Origin: Eutrophocola salsuginis
GTDB lineage: Bacteria; Pseudomonadota; Gammaproteobacteria; Pseudomonadales; Pseudohongiellaceae
Direction of reading: 5' to 3'
Assembly: GCA_038147195.1 (NCBI GenBank)
Contig: JAYQTB010000004.1
Span: 496,001 to 560,000 of the forward strand
DNA: 64,000 nucleotides
Shown here piece after piece: positions 1-8,638 of this stretch. The position numbers were made by a program, and so were the translations under genes. Position 1 is the stretch's first letter. The number at the start of each line of letters is the position of its first letter. The notes below the pieces were generated by a model, which was not told where the DNA came from, ran no database searches, and saw only the letters and a list, made by a program, of their open reading frames with translations.

Positions 1-464
1 ATTCCAGCTTTGAAGATTTTGAGAAGGGCAACTGCCAGATCTCGAATATTTTCCATACGGGAGCCCCATCGGAGGCGGCCCAATTGCTAACTCAGGGATA
101 CTGTAATCGAAGCGGCGACAGGGTAAGTAATGTTTCTGATAATTATTTCACCTTGAACGCTTCCAAAAGTTTCATGATGGGCAACGGTACAGAGGTTCTT
201 CTTGGCGCCGAATATGTGAACTATTCGGATATGATGATGCATAGCAATAATGATCCTTTCGCTGTCCAGGACAGCCGCGACTTCATTAACCTGCGTGCTA
301 TTGCCCGAATGCCTTCCGGCCTGGAGGTCATGTTGTGGGGGAGGAACATCAATGATGAAAGCTGGTACGGTACCGTGTTTGATACTCCCTTGCAGGACGG
401 CAAGTTGAGTGCCTACCCACGAGAGCCGCAAACCTACGGAATTACCGTCCGCAAGGTTTTCTGA
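1..464 (+). CDS. TonB-dependent receptor, C-terminal part (truncated by window start)
   Basis: The reading frame is open from base 3 and ends at a stop at 462-464, so the true start lies before the window. About 150 residues are visible. They alternate polar and hydrophobic residues as outer-membrane beta strands do. The last stretch has the usual TonB-receptor ending: 'GLEVMLWGRNINDE', then 'YPREPQTYGITVRKVF' with a terminal Phe, the signal used for BAM-mediated insertion. The family imports siderophores, vitamins or other ligands across the outer membrane using TonB energy. The plug and TonB box are outside the window, so the ligand cannot be named. A strong terminator follows directly. Confidence 0.85.
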   Translation, partial: SSFEDFEKGNCQISNIFHTGAPSEAAQLLTQGYCNRSGDRVSNVSDNYFTLNASKSFMMGNGTEVLLGAEYVNYSDMMMHSNNDPFAVQDSRDFINLRAIARMPSGLEVMLWGRNINDESWYGTVFDTPLQDGKLSAYPREPQTYGITVRKVF

Positions 465-482
465 TTCCGTTGAGACAAAGAC

Positions 483-514
483 GGCCCGGACAGAAATGGC
501 CGGGCCTTTTTTTT
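483..514 (+). terminator. Rho-independent terminator after the TonB receptor
   Basis: A perfect 7-bp GC stem (GGCCCGG at 483-489, CCGGGCC at 500-506) is followed by eight T residues. It lies 19 bases after the receptor stop and separates it from the convergent hydrolase gene. Confidence 0.9.
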
Positions 515-520
515 ATTGGT

Positions 521-1438
521 TCAGGGAATCTGCTCCTTGAGGCGACCGGCTTCGAGAAGGGCGGCATCAAAAAATTTTACGACTCGGCGTTCAAATTCCT
601 CTGGCAGTGCACTATCGAAATCCGCATGACCAATACCATGTTCCAGCCATAACTCGCGCGGCTCTCCTGCGGCTTCGAAAAGCCGTTCGCCGCTACTGGT
701 TGAAATCACGTCGTCGTCAAGACTGTGAATGATCAATACCGGCCTTGGGCTGATTTCGCCGATCCAGCGTTTGGTATCAATGGTGCCAATGTCGATACCT
801 GTTTCCCGCTCTGCCCAGAATCGGATCATGGGTGCGAACGGAAATGGAGGCAGCCCTGTAAAATGCCGTATGCTGGTTTCAATTGTATCCTGCAGCGATG
901 AAAATGCACTGTGGGCAACCACCGCGGCTATGCCGTTATTAGCGGCCGCATACTGGATAACCAGTGATCCCCCCAATGAATCGCCGAGCATGCCAATGCG
1001 TCCAGGATTGATATCGGGTAGTTGCCGGGCAAACCTGTACCAGGCATCAAGGTCTTTCATTTCCTCCACGCCGAATGTGATCGTCTCTCCTGCATTCACG
1101 TCATGAGACCTGACTGACATGACCAACACGCCGTAGCCTGCCTGGGACAACATGACGGCTTCTTCCAGATGACCCATGCGATCCCATTTATAGCCATGCT
1201 GCATGAGAATCACGGCGCCATTACGGGATTCGATGAACCAGCCGCTCAGAGTGAAGCCATCACTGCTGGTGACCTGGACGTCGCGGTAGTCCAATCCGAA
1301 ATCGGCCGGGGTTTTGTCGACAGTTCGCCGCGAACTCATTGGATGAGTAACCAGCCCATGGGCTTGCCAAATGGCAAAAAGGTTAAGGAGCACCGCCAGA
1401 CCAAGCACCAGGGTTGCCGTCAATTTTAGTATTTTCAC
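521..1438 (-). CDS. Membrane-anchored alpha/beta hydrolase (serine hydrolase)
   Basis: An alpha/beta-hydrolase-fold protein of about 305 residues. I chose the GTG at 1438 over the longer frame to 1534 because AGGGG sits about 8 bases upstream and the protein then begins with an N-terminal hydrophobic segment (LKLTATLVLGLAVLL), a likely membrane anchor. Visible motifs are the oxyanion region 'LMQHGY', the nucleophile elbow 'GDSLGG' and, near the C-terminus, an acid ('SLDDDVIS') and a histidine ('GIGHADF'), a full Ser-Asp-His triad. It resembles the BAAT/acyl-thioester or peptidase S9-like hydrolases with an N-terminal helix. The substrate is unknown. The gene converges on the TonB receptor and diverges from alaS. 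Confidence 0.8.
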   Translation of the reverse strand: MKILKLTATLVLGLAVLLNLFAIWQAHGLVTHPMSSRRTVDKTPADFGLDYRDVQVTSSDGFTLSGWFIESRNGAVILMQHGYKWDRMGHLEEAVMLSQAGYGVLVMSVRSHDVNAGETITFGVEEMKDLDAWYRFARQLPDINPGRIGMLGDSLGGSLVIQYAAANNGIAAVVAHSAFSSLQDTIETSIRHFTGLPPFPFAPMIRFWAERETGIDIGTIDTKRWIGEISPRPVLIIHSLDDDVISTSSGERLFEAAGEPRELWLEHGIGHADFDSALPEEFERRVVKFFDAALLEAGRLKEQIP

Positions 1439-1550
1439 GTCATGATCCCCTGATTTAAGCCTGCCGCCCAGATTGCCAGGTTGCAGTACGGGTAGTGCCG
1501 TAGTTGGTTGAAATAACTCTATAAATAATAGCAATTTAGCCTTGGGAGTA

Positions 1551-1556
1551 TATAAT
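1551..1556 (+). promoter_or_regulatory. Possible -10 box upstream of alaS
   Basis: An exact TATAAT lies 78 bases before the alaS start in an AT-rich stretch between two divergent genes. No good -35 element is visible at the usual spacing, so this is tentative. Confidence 0.3.
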
Positions 1557-1633
1557 TATCGCCTTTTTAAATCAGCCAAACCGCCTCTATTGCAGGGTTT
1601 ACATGACAGGGGTGTTTCCATGAGTCAGAAGAT

Positions 1634-4256
1634 ATGAAAAGCGCTGACATCAGGCAGGCTTTCCTGGACTATTTTGCCGGGCAGGGACACGAAGTTGTCG
1701 CCAGCAGCTCGCTGGTGCCCGGGAATGACCCAACCCTGCTTTTCACCAACGCCGGTATGGTCCAGTTCAAGGACGTCTTCCTGGGCCAGGACAAGCGCAG
1801 CTACAAGCGTGCCGTTACATCGCAGCGCTGCGTGCGCGCCGGGGGCAAGCATAACGATCTGGAAAACGTTGGCTACACTGCCCGTCATCACACATTCTTC
1901 GAAATGCTCGGCAACTTTAGCTTCGGTGATTACTTCAAGCGGGAAGCCATCCAGTTTGCCTGGACTTTTCTCACCGAGAACCTCGGCCTACCGAAGGAAA
2001 AACTCTGGGTCACCGTGTTTCAGGATGACGACGAGGCGGCAGATATCTGGCTGAAGGAAATCGGTGTGCCCGTAGAACGCTTCACACGCATGGGCGAAAA
2101 AGACAACTTCTGGGCTATGGGCGATACGGGTCCGTGTGGCCCCTGCAGTGAAATCTTCTTTGATCACGGTGACGAAGTGCCCGGTGGTCCGCCCGGCAGC
2201 CCGGATGAAGACGGCGACCGCTATATCGAAATTTGGAACCTGGTATTCATGCAGTTCAATCGTGCCGCCGACGGCAGCATGACGCCGCTGCCAAAACCGT
2301 CAGTCGATACTGGCATGGGCCTGGAGCGCATCGCCGCCGTCATGCAGCATGTGCACAGCAACTACCAGATCGACCTGTTTCGCCACATTATCCAGGCTGC
2401 CGCCGATATAACAGCTACGACAGATCTGAATCACGCCTCGCTCAACGTGATCGCCGATCATATCCGCTCCTGCGCCTTTCTGGTTCTGGACGGTGTCATC
2501 CCGGCCAACGAGGGCAGGGGCTATGTCCTGCGCCGCATCATTCGCCGCGCCATTCGCCATGGGCACAAGCTCGGCACCAGCGGCGCTTTCTTCCATAAAC
2601 TTGTGGGACCGCTATGTGATGTAATGGGCGAAGCCTACCCGGAACTGGTTGCTGATCGGACGCGGGTCGAGGAGACGCTGCTTGCGGAAGAAAAACAGTT
2701 CGCCCGTACACTAGAAAATGGCATGGTGATACTAGAAAAAGCCATTGAGGAACTCGATGGCAAAACCATTTCTGGTGCTACGGTGTTCAAGCTATATGAC
2801 ACATATGGCTTCCCAGTCGACCTAACCGCTGATATTGCCCGTGAACGGGGACTTACCTTGAACATGGATGAGTTTGATGCGGACATGGAGAAGCAGAAAA
2901 ACCAGGCGCGCTCTGCAAGCCAATTTGAAATTGCTGCCGCCCTGGATATCCGGCTGGACGAGAACACCCAATTCGTTGGTTATGAAAATCTGCAGTCCGA
3001 GGCAAAGGTGCTGGCCCTGTATCGCGATGGCGTAGCCGTAGACAGCCTGGGCGAGTGTGACAAAGGGCATCGCGTTGCTCGACAACACGCCATTCTATGG
3101 CGAGTCAGGTGGCCAGGTCGGTGATTGCGGTACACTGCTAAACAAGACGCTGAGTTTTTATGTAAGGGACACCCAAAAACAGGGTGGCCAGTTCCTGCAC
3201 ATAGGTACTGTGGAACAAGGCACATTGAAAGTGGGCGACACCGTGTCATGCTGCGTAGACAACAGCTTGCGTCACCCCACAGTACTCAATCACAGCGCCA
3301 CTCATCTCATGCATGCTGCCTTGCGCCAGGTGCTGGGCACACACGTGTCGCAGAAAGGCTCGCTGGTCAGCCCTAAATACCTGCGTTTCGATTTTTCCCA
3401 CAACAAGCCGGTAACGTTTGATGAGATTCGGGAGATCGAAACTATCGTGAACCGCCAGATACTAAAGAACGCGGATGTATCCAAGGAGGTCATGTCCATG
3501 GATGGCGCAAAGAAGAAAGGCGCCATGGCTTTGTTCGGCGAAAAATACGGCAGCGAAGTGCGCGTGGTTAGTATGGGTCTCGGCACGCAGGCCAATGACG
3601 ACGCCCCTTTTTCCATCGAATTGTGTGGCGGCACCCACGTCAATCGCACCGGAGATATCGGCCTGTTCAAGATCGTCGCCGAATCCGGCATCGCCGCCGG
3701 AGTACGTCGCATCGAGGCCGTGACTGGTGATGCGGCACTGGCCCTAGTCCAGGATCAGGAGGAATGCCTACGGACCATCGCGACCGTCGTCAAATCCGGC
3801 ACAGACAAGGTCTTGGAACGGGTAGAGCAGCTTTCGGTCACCAACCGTCAGCTGGAAAAAGAAATCGAACAGCTTAAAGCCAAGCTAGCCAGTGAGGCTG
3901 GCTCCGATCTTGCCGCACAGGCCGAGGATATCAACGGCGTAAAGGTACTCGCCGCCATCGTCGAGGGAGTGGACAGCAAAGCGCTCAGGGATGCCACCGA
4001 TCAGCTAAAGAACAAGCTTGGCTCAGCCGTGGTGGTACTGGGAACGGTTTCTGAAGGAAAGGTCAGCCTTGTCGCTGGTGTGACCAAGGACCTGACCGGG
4101 CGCGTAATGGCCGGAGATGTGGTCAACGAGGTGGCTAAAAAAGTCGGCGGAAAGGGAGGCGGCAGGCCTGACATGGCAATGGCCGGGGGAAATTCTCCAG
4201 GTGACTTGCCGTCCGCAATTTTATCTGTAAAACAATATCTTGCTTCAGTTTTGTAA
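1634..4256 (+). CDS. alaS: Alanyl-tRNA synthetase, interrupted by a one-base frameshift
   Basis: AlaRS charges tRNA-Ala and edits mischarged Ser and Gly. The first frame (1634-3124) holds the class II catalytic core, with 'HHTFFEMLGNFSFGDYF' and 'GPCGPCSEIFFD', plus the tRNA-recognition helices. The second frame (open from 3057) holds the editing domain (HSATH, i.e. HxxxH, and CGGTH) and the C-Ala domain ('GGKGGGRPDMAMAGG'). The frames join naturally if one G of the AAAGGG run at 3062-3067 is skipped: the expected 'DKGIALLD' then reads through. The repaired protein would be 873 residues, close to the usual ~875. AlaRS is essential and both halves are otherwise intact, so a sequencing or assembly insertion is more likely than a true pseudogene. 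Confidence 0.93.
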
Positions 4257-4346
4257 TGTTTTATTTTTGCAATCCGAGCTGCAGAATTAAGTTAACAATC
4301 GTTACATAGTATTGTTGGCAATGTTCAGAGTAAAAGTATCAGAATT

Positions 4347-5570
4347 ATGTTGATAGTTCAGAAATATGGTGGAACTTCAGTGGGTTCCATCGAAAGAATC
4401 AAGGCGGTTGCCCAGCGTGTGGCCACCTGTAAGGCCGAAGGCAACCAGGTAGTTGTCGTGGTATCCGCGATGAGCGGGGTGACCAATAACCTGACTGCCA
4501 TGGCCCATGAATTACAAAAGGAGCCATCTCCCCGCGAGATGGATATGTTGCTCTCCACTGGCGAGCAGACAACAATAGCCTTATTGAGCATGGCGTTGCA
4601 GGACATCGATTGTCCTGCCCGGTCGTACACTGGGGGGCAGGTAAGGATACTCACTGATAGTGCGCACACAAAAGCACGAATCCAGAAGATCGACCAGGAG
4701 CATATGCGCCACGATCTGGATCAGGGCAAAGTCGTCGTGGTTGCAGGATTTCAGGGAGTTGATGAAAAGGGAAATATTACAACTTTGGGACGAGGTGGTT
4801 CGGATACCACGGCAGTAGCACTTGCAGCCGCCCTGACGGCTGACGAATGCCAGATCTACACCGATGTCGACGGTGTCTATACCACTGATCCCCGCGTAGT
4901 TGATAATGCCAGGCGTCTGGACCGCATCACATTTGAAGAAATGCTAGAGATGGCCAGTCTAGGCTCAAAGGTTCTGCAGATCCGTTCTGTGGAGTTTGCC
5001 GGAAAATACAATGTGCGTTTACGGGTTCTTTCCTCTTTTGAGGACGGCCCCGGCACATTAATAGTCTCAGAGGATGAATCTATGATGGAGAACCCAGTCA
5101 TTTCTGGAATCGCTTTCACCAGGGATGAGGCTAAGATTAGCGTAGTTGGCGTACCGGATGTGCCCGGTATGGCTTTCAAGGTGTTTGGCCCAATCAGCGA
5201 TGCAAACATTGAAGTAGATGTTATTGTTCAGAACATCGGTGCCGATAACACCAACGATATTACGTTCACAGTGGCCAAGAAGGATGCCGCAGCAGCATCC
5301 AGGATCCTTGAAAGCGTAGCGAAAGAAATGGGCGCCAGGGGTGTGGAAGTTCAAGACAGGGTGGCCAAGGTGTCGCTGGTAGGAGTGGGCATGCGCTCAC
5401 ATGCCGGTATCGCCAGTCGTATGTTTGAAGCATTGTCGAAGGAGTCGATCAATATTCAACTGATAACTACGTCTGAAATCAAAATCTCTGTCGTCATAGA
5501 GGAAAAATACCTCGAGTTAGCAGTAAGGGCCTTGCACAGCGCTTTCGGTCTGGAAAACCCGCCGAAATAA
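4347..5570 (+). CDS. lysC: Aspartate kinase, monofunctional, with two ACT domains
   Basis: Phosphorylates aspartate with ATP, the first step to lysine, threonine, methionine and diaminopimelate. The 407-residue protein begins with the nucleotide-binding motif 'KYGGTSVG', contains 'GRGGSDTTAVALA' of the amino-acid-kinase fold at about residues 150-162, and ends in tandem ACT domains (about 265-400, with 'GVPDVPGMAFKVF' and 'SLVGVGM') that sense end-product amino acids. Its length fits the stand-alone Pseudomonas-type enzyme rather than the ThrA/MetL fusions. It lies between alaS and csrA, the usual gammaproteobacterial order. No lysine riboswitch is visible in the 90-base gap upstream. Confidence 0.95.
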   Translation: MLIVQKYGGTSVGSIERIKAVAQRVATCKAEGNQVVVVVSAMSGVTNNLTAMAHELQKEPSPREMDMLLSTGEQTTIALLSMALQDIDCPARSYTGGQVRILTDSAHTKARIQKIDQEHMRHDLDQGKVVVVAGFQGVDEKGNITTLGRGGSDTTAVALAAALTADECQIYTDVDGVYTTDPRVVDNARRLDRITFEEMLEMASLGSKVLQIRSVEFAGKYNVRLRVLSSFEDGPGTLIVSEDESMMENPVISGIAFTRDEAKISVVGVPDVPGMAFKVFGPISDANIEVDVIVQNIGADNTNDITFTVAKKDAAAASRILESVAKEMGARGVEVQDRVAKVSLVGVGMRSHAGIASRMFEALSKESINIQLITTSEIKISVVIEEKYLELAVRALHSAFGLENPPK

Positions 5571-5704
5571 CCGTAGGTTCTAGGATGCAGAGCCATTCGC
5601 CCATACCAAGTGGGAGGCATCTGTGGAGAAGATAGTCAGTTCGTACAGGGCCGCATTTTTGATGGAATGTTGCGGGTCTGTTATATGCTAAGAGGAATTT
5701 AGCA

Positions 5705-5938
5705 ATGTTAATTTTGACTCGACGTGTTGGCGAAACCCTGATGATTGGTGATGAGGTAACTGTCACCGTATTAGGTGTAAAAGGAAATCAAGTACGCATA
5801 GGTGTGAATGCACCTAAGGATGTTGCTGTCCACAGGGAGGAGATATATGACAGAATTAGGAAAGAAGGTTCAGAGGATGCTGGGTCCGGTGAGGGCTCAG
5901 ATTACGCCTCAGACGACGATAGTGACGGCAACAACTGA
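5705..5938 (+). CDS. csrA: Carbon storage regulator CsrA/RsmA with an acidic C-terminal extension
   Basis: A small dimeric RNA-binding protein that blocks translation of mRNAs with GGA motifs near their start and controls carbon storage, motility and biofilm. The core 'MLILTRRVGETLMIGD' and 'VRIGVNAPKDVAVHREEIY' is canonical, with Leu4 and Arg44-equivalent RNA contacts present. AGAGGA lies 9 bases before the ATG. At 77 residues it is longer than the common 61-67 because of a Ser/Asp/Glu/Gly-rich tail ending 'SDDDSDGNN'. The tail is probably disordered and is strongly acidic, which is odd on an RNA-binding protein. It is followed by tRNA-Ser, as in other gammaproteobacteria. Confidence 0.97.
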   Translation: MLILTRRVGETLMIGDEVTVTVLGVKGNQVRIGVNAPKDVAVHREEIYDRIRKEGSEDAGSGEGSDYASDDDSDGNN

Positions 5939-6157
5939 TTTCCTTTTTTATTAATTTCAGGATGGCGGGCGATTGACGCATACCTGATTGGCGTGAAGCA
6001 GGCAAAAAGAAAGCCGATTTCAGCCCTCAAGGCTCCACCAACCTGGAAAGCCTGTGTTATCATGCGCCGCTTGATTGATAGGTGGTAGATGTCTTAACAA
6101 AGGCCGTTAGAGCGCCCGTAAACATCTCCAGTTATCTGTAATAATAATCAAGTCTTT

Positions 6158-6249
6158 GGAGAGGTGGCCGAGAGGCTGAAGGCGCGCCCCTGCTAAGGGC
6201 GTATGGGGGTTAAACTCCATCGAGGGTTCGAATCCCTCCCTCTCCGCCA
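6158..6249 (+). tRNA. tRNA-Ser (GCU anticodon)
   Basis: A 92-base class II tRNA with encoded CCA. The acceptor stem GGAGAGG (6158-6164) pairs with CCTCTCC before G73-CCA. The anticodon GCT is at 6192-6194 in the loop CTGCTAA. A long variable arm follows, then the T arm GGTTCGAATCC. It decodes AGC and AGU serine codons. Confidence 0.97.
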
Positions 6250-6256
6250 TGATATG

Positions 6257-6290
6257 AAAAAAAAAAGCCCCGCATTGCGGGGTTTTTTTT
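6257..6290 (+). terminator. Terminator after tRNA-Ser
   Basis: An A tract, a 6-bp GC stem (CCCCGC 6268-6273, GCGGGG 6277-6282) and eight T residues. It lies 8 bases after the tRNA CCA end and is symmetrical enough to work on both strands. Confidence 0.9.
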
Positions 6291-6387
6291 CACTTCACGG
6301 ACAAACTCCTTTTCTTGGCCTAAAGCACCCCTTTGCTGAAATCCCATGTAAAATACGCTCAAAAAAACGGAATGACAGGAGTCAGTC

Positions 6388-7845
6388 ATGACCACACCCT
6401 TCCCCAAGTCGCCTACGTTTTCCACCATCGATGAGCCCTTTCGCCTGGAGGGCAGCCTTTATGATCTGGAAGTCGACGGCCAGATTCCCGCCGAGTTGGA
6501 CGGCACGTTTTTCCGGGTTGGCCCGGACCAGGCCTTTCCTCCCAAGATGGGTGATTCCAACCCGTTCAACGGCGACGGTTTCGTGACGGCATTCCGTATC
6601 AAGGACGGCCACTGCGACATGCAGATGCAGTACGTTCAGACCCAGCGCCTGTTGGCGGAGCGCAAGGCGCGTCGCGGTCTGTTTGGTGACTATCGGAATG
6701 CCTTCACCGACGACGAAAGCGTGAAAGGTCTCAACCGTGCCGTAGCCAACACCAACGTGGTACACCACAACGGCATGATTCTGGCCATGAAGGAAGACCA
6801 GCCACCTTACGCGATGGATCCTTTAACGTTAGAGACAAAAGGCTTGTTCACCTGGGACGGCCAGATGACCGCCACGTCGTTCACAGCTCACCCCAAGATC
6901 GATTTTGAAACCGGTGACCTCTATGGTTATGCATATGCAGCGAAAGGTGAAGCCACAGACGACATCGCCATCTACGGTTTCGACAAGCATGGCAAGAAGA
7001 CCTGGGAGGTATGGATAAAGTCGCCTTACCCCGGCATGATCCACGAGTGTGCCATCAGTGAAAACTATATAGTTTTGCCGCTAATGCCGCAGGTTATGTC
7101 GCTGGACCGTATCAAAAATGGCGGCATAATTTTCCAGTGGGAACCTACCTATGACCAGGTTTATATCGTCATGCCAAAGGGCGGGGAAGCAGGGGACGTG
7201 CGGTTCTTCCATGCCCCCAACGCCATGCCCGGCCACGTGGTCAACGCCTTTGATGATGGCGGCAAGCTCTACCTCGATCTGCCGGTGGCGATGGATAACG
7301 TGTTCTGGTTCTTTCCGGACAAGGACGGCAAGTTTCCGCCCCCGGGTACTTTCGGGACGGAAGTCACACGCTGGTGTTTCGACATGAACGACAAGAACAG
7401 CAAGGGGGTTCCGAACGTGGTGTCGACGCTGGCAGCGGAATTTCCCCACTGCGACGATCGGTACGTCGGCAAGCCCTACAAATACGGCTTTATGCAGGCC
7501 AGTGATCACACTCAGCCCTACAATCCCGAGCGGGCCGGCCCGATCATGGGTTTCTTCTTCAATACCTTCCTGACAATGGATATGAGCACCGGTAAGGCCG
7601 ACACCTGGTTCTGCGGGGATACCTCGAGCACTCAGGAACCGGTATTTGCGCCGAAATCGCCAACTGCGGCGGAAGGCGAGGGCTATGTTCTTGGCGTGGT
7701 GAACAGGCGAGCAGAGAACCGCAGCGACCTAGTCATCCTCGATGCCATGAACATGGCGCAAGGGCCCATTGCCACCATCAAGATACCTGTGCGCCTAAAA
7801 TACGCCATCCATGGAAACTGGGTTCCCAGCAGTGCTTGGAGCTGA
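6388..7845 (+). CDS. Carotenoid cleavage oxygenase family protein
   Basis: A 485-residue non-haem iron dioxygenase of the carotenoid/lignostilbene cleavage family, which splits C=C bonds in carotenoids, apocarotenoids or stilbenes. The four histidines that hold the iron in this seven-bladed propeller are present: H168 ('FTAHPKID'), H219 ('MIHECA'), H283 ('PGHVVNAFDDG') and H475 ('IHGNW'). The N-terminal 'ELDGTFFRVGPDQAFPP' is also typical. Start ATG at 6388 follows ACAGGAG. There is no signal peptide, so it is cytoplasmic. No carotenoid synthesis gene is nearby, so the substrate could equally be a lignin-type stilbene. It is transcribed alone. Confidence 0.88.
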   Translation: MTTPFPKSPTFSTIDEPFRLEGSLYDLEVDGQIPAELDGTFFRVGPDQAFPPKMGDSNPFNGDGFVTAFRIKDGHCDMQMQYVQTQRLLAERKARRGLFGDYRNAFTDDESVKGLNRAVANTNVVHHNGMILAMKEDQPPYAMDPLTLETKGLFTWDGQMTATSFTAHPKIDFETGDLYGYAYAAKGEATDDIAIYGFDKHGKKTWEVWIKSPYPGMIHECAISENYIVLPLMPQVMSLDRIKNGGIIFQWEPTYDQVYIVMPKGGEAGDVRFFHAPNAMPGHVVNAFDDGGKLYLDLPVAMDNVFWFFPDKDGKFPPPGTFGTEVTRWCFDMNDKNSKGVPNVVSTLAAEFPHCDDRYVGKPYKYGFMQASDHTQPYNPERAGPIMGFFFNTFLTMDMSTGKADTWFCGDTSSTQEPVFAPKSPTAAEGEGYVLGVVNRRAENRSDLVILDAMNMAQGPIATIKIPVRLKYAIHGNWVPSSAWS

Positions 7846-7951
7846 CCGGACTGCTGGTGTCGTTTTAGCGGGTTGGCTTATACTTTCCGTCAGTAAACCG
7901 GGCTAGGACAAGGTCACGGTAAATTCGCTAATCACTATCGGGAGAAGACCG

Positions 7952-8638
7952 ATGAAAAAAGAAGACGATATCATCCAGCGCCGTTCATTAATGACAGGTG
8001 TGGGCGCAGTAGCCCTGGCCGGCTTGGTTGCCGGTGGCATGCCTGCGACAGCCAACGCTCAGTCCGGCAATGCCGGGTTTATGCCCGCACGCCATGAACT
8101 GGATGCTTGGTTCGATGTACCGGGCGTCACCCACCGCGTATTCATAGACAGCGCTTCACCCCAGGGTGGCCAGGACGCGCTGCGTTTTGCCTTCAATATC
8201 ATGAATGCCCACCAGGCCGCCTATGCGGGCAGCGATTCTGATTACTCGATGATCGTCTGTTACAGGCATGCATCCACTCCGTTTGGCTATGGCGATGGTC
8301 TCTGGGAAAAGTACGGTGAGTTGCTCAACGGCCGCATGAATCTGACCGATCCTGCCACCAACGCGACGCCCGTGCGTAATATCAACAACATTTCCGGTGG
8401 GCCGTTTTCAGGCGCTACCATCGATGCCATGGTCGCCCGTGGTGTTCGGTTTGCTATATGCGCCATGGCCACACGCGGCATGGCAGGCCTGATCGCCTCA
8501 GAAACCGGGCAGGAAACCGATGCGGTGTTCGATGAAATCGTCGCCGGAGCCATACCGAATGCCCAATTCGTTCCCGCCGGCGTCATGGGAGCCACCCGTG
8601 CCCAGGAATACGGATACAGTCTGCTTAGTGCCGGATGA
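7952..8638 (+). CDS. Tat-exported DsrE-like protein
   Basis: A 228-residue protein with a twin-arginine signal at the N-terminus ('QRRSLMTGVGAVALAGLVAGG', cleavage likely near 'ANAQS'). The rest resembles the DsrE/DsrF-like fold: a beta-strand start ('THRVFIDSAS'), 'ALRFAFNIMNAHQ', 'SMIVCYRHASTPFGY' with one Cys at the position where sulfur-relay proteins often carry one, and 'ARGVRFAICAMATRGM' with a second Cys. DsrE relatives bind or transfer sulfane sulfur. Its stop overlaps the start of the oxidase gene (ATGA), so the two are translationally coupled. A sulfur role is inferred from fold resemblance and from the TsdA-like gene downstream. Confidence 0.7.
   Translation: MKKEDDIIQRRSLMTGVGAVALAGLVAGGMPATANAQSGNAGFMPARHELDAWFDVPGVTHRVFIDSASPQGGQDALRFAFNIMNAHQAAYAGSDSDYSMIVCYRHASTPFGYGDGLWEKYGELLNGRMNLTDPATNATPVRNINNISGGPFSGATIDAMVARGVRFAICAMATRGMAGLIASETGQETDAVFDEIVAGAIPNAQFVPAGVMGATRAQEYGYSLLSAG

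Noticed and set aside
4257..4346. Lysine riboswitch ahead of lysC
   Set aside because: Only 90 bases are available and no lysine-element structure is visible.
5659..5687. TTGATG-17-TATATG promoter-like pair before csrA
   Set aside because: Transcription would start around 5694, inside the ribosome site, leaving no usable leader.
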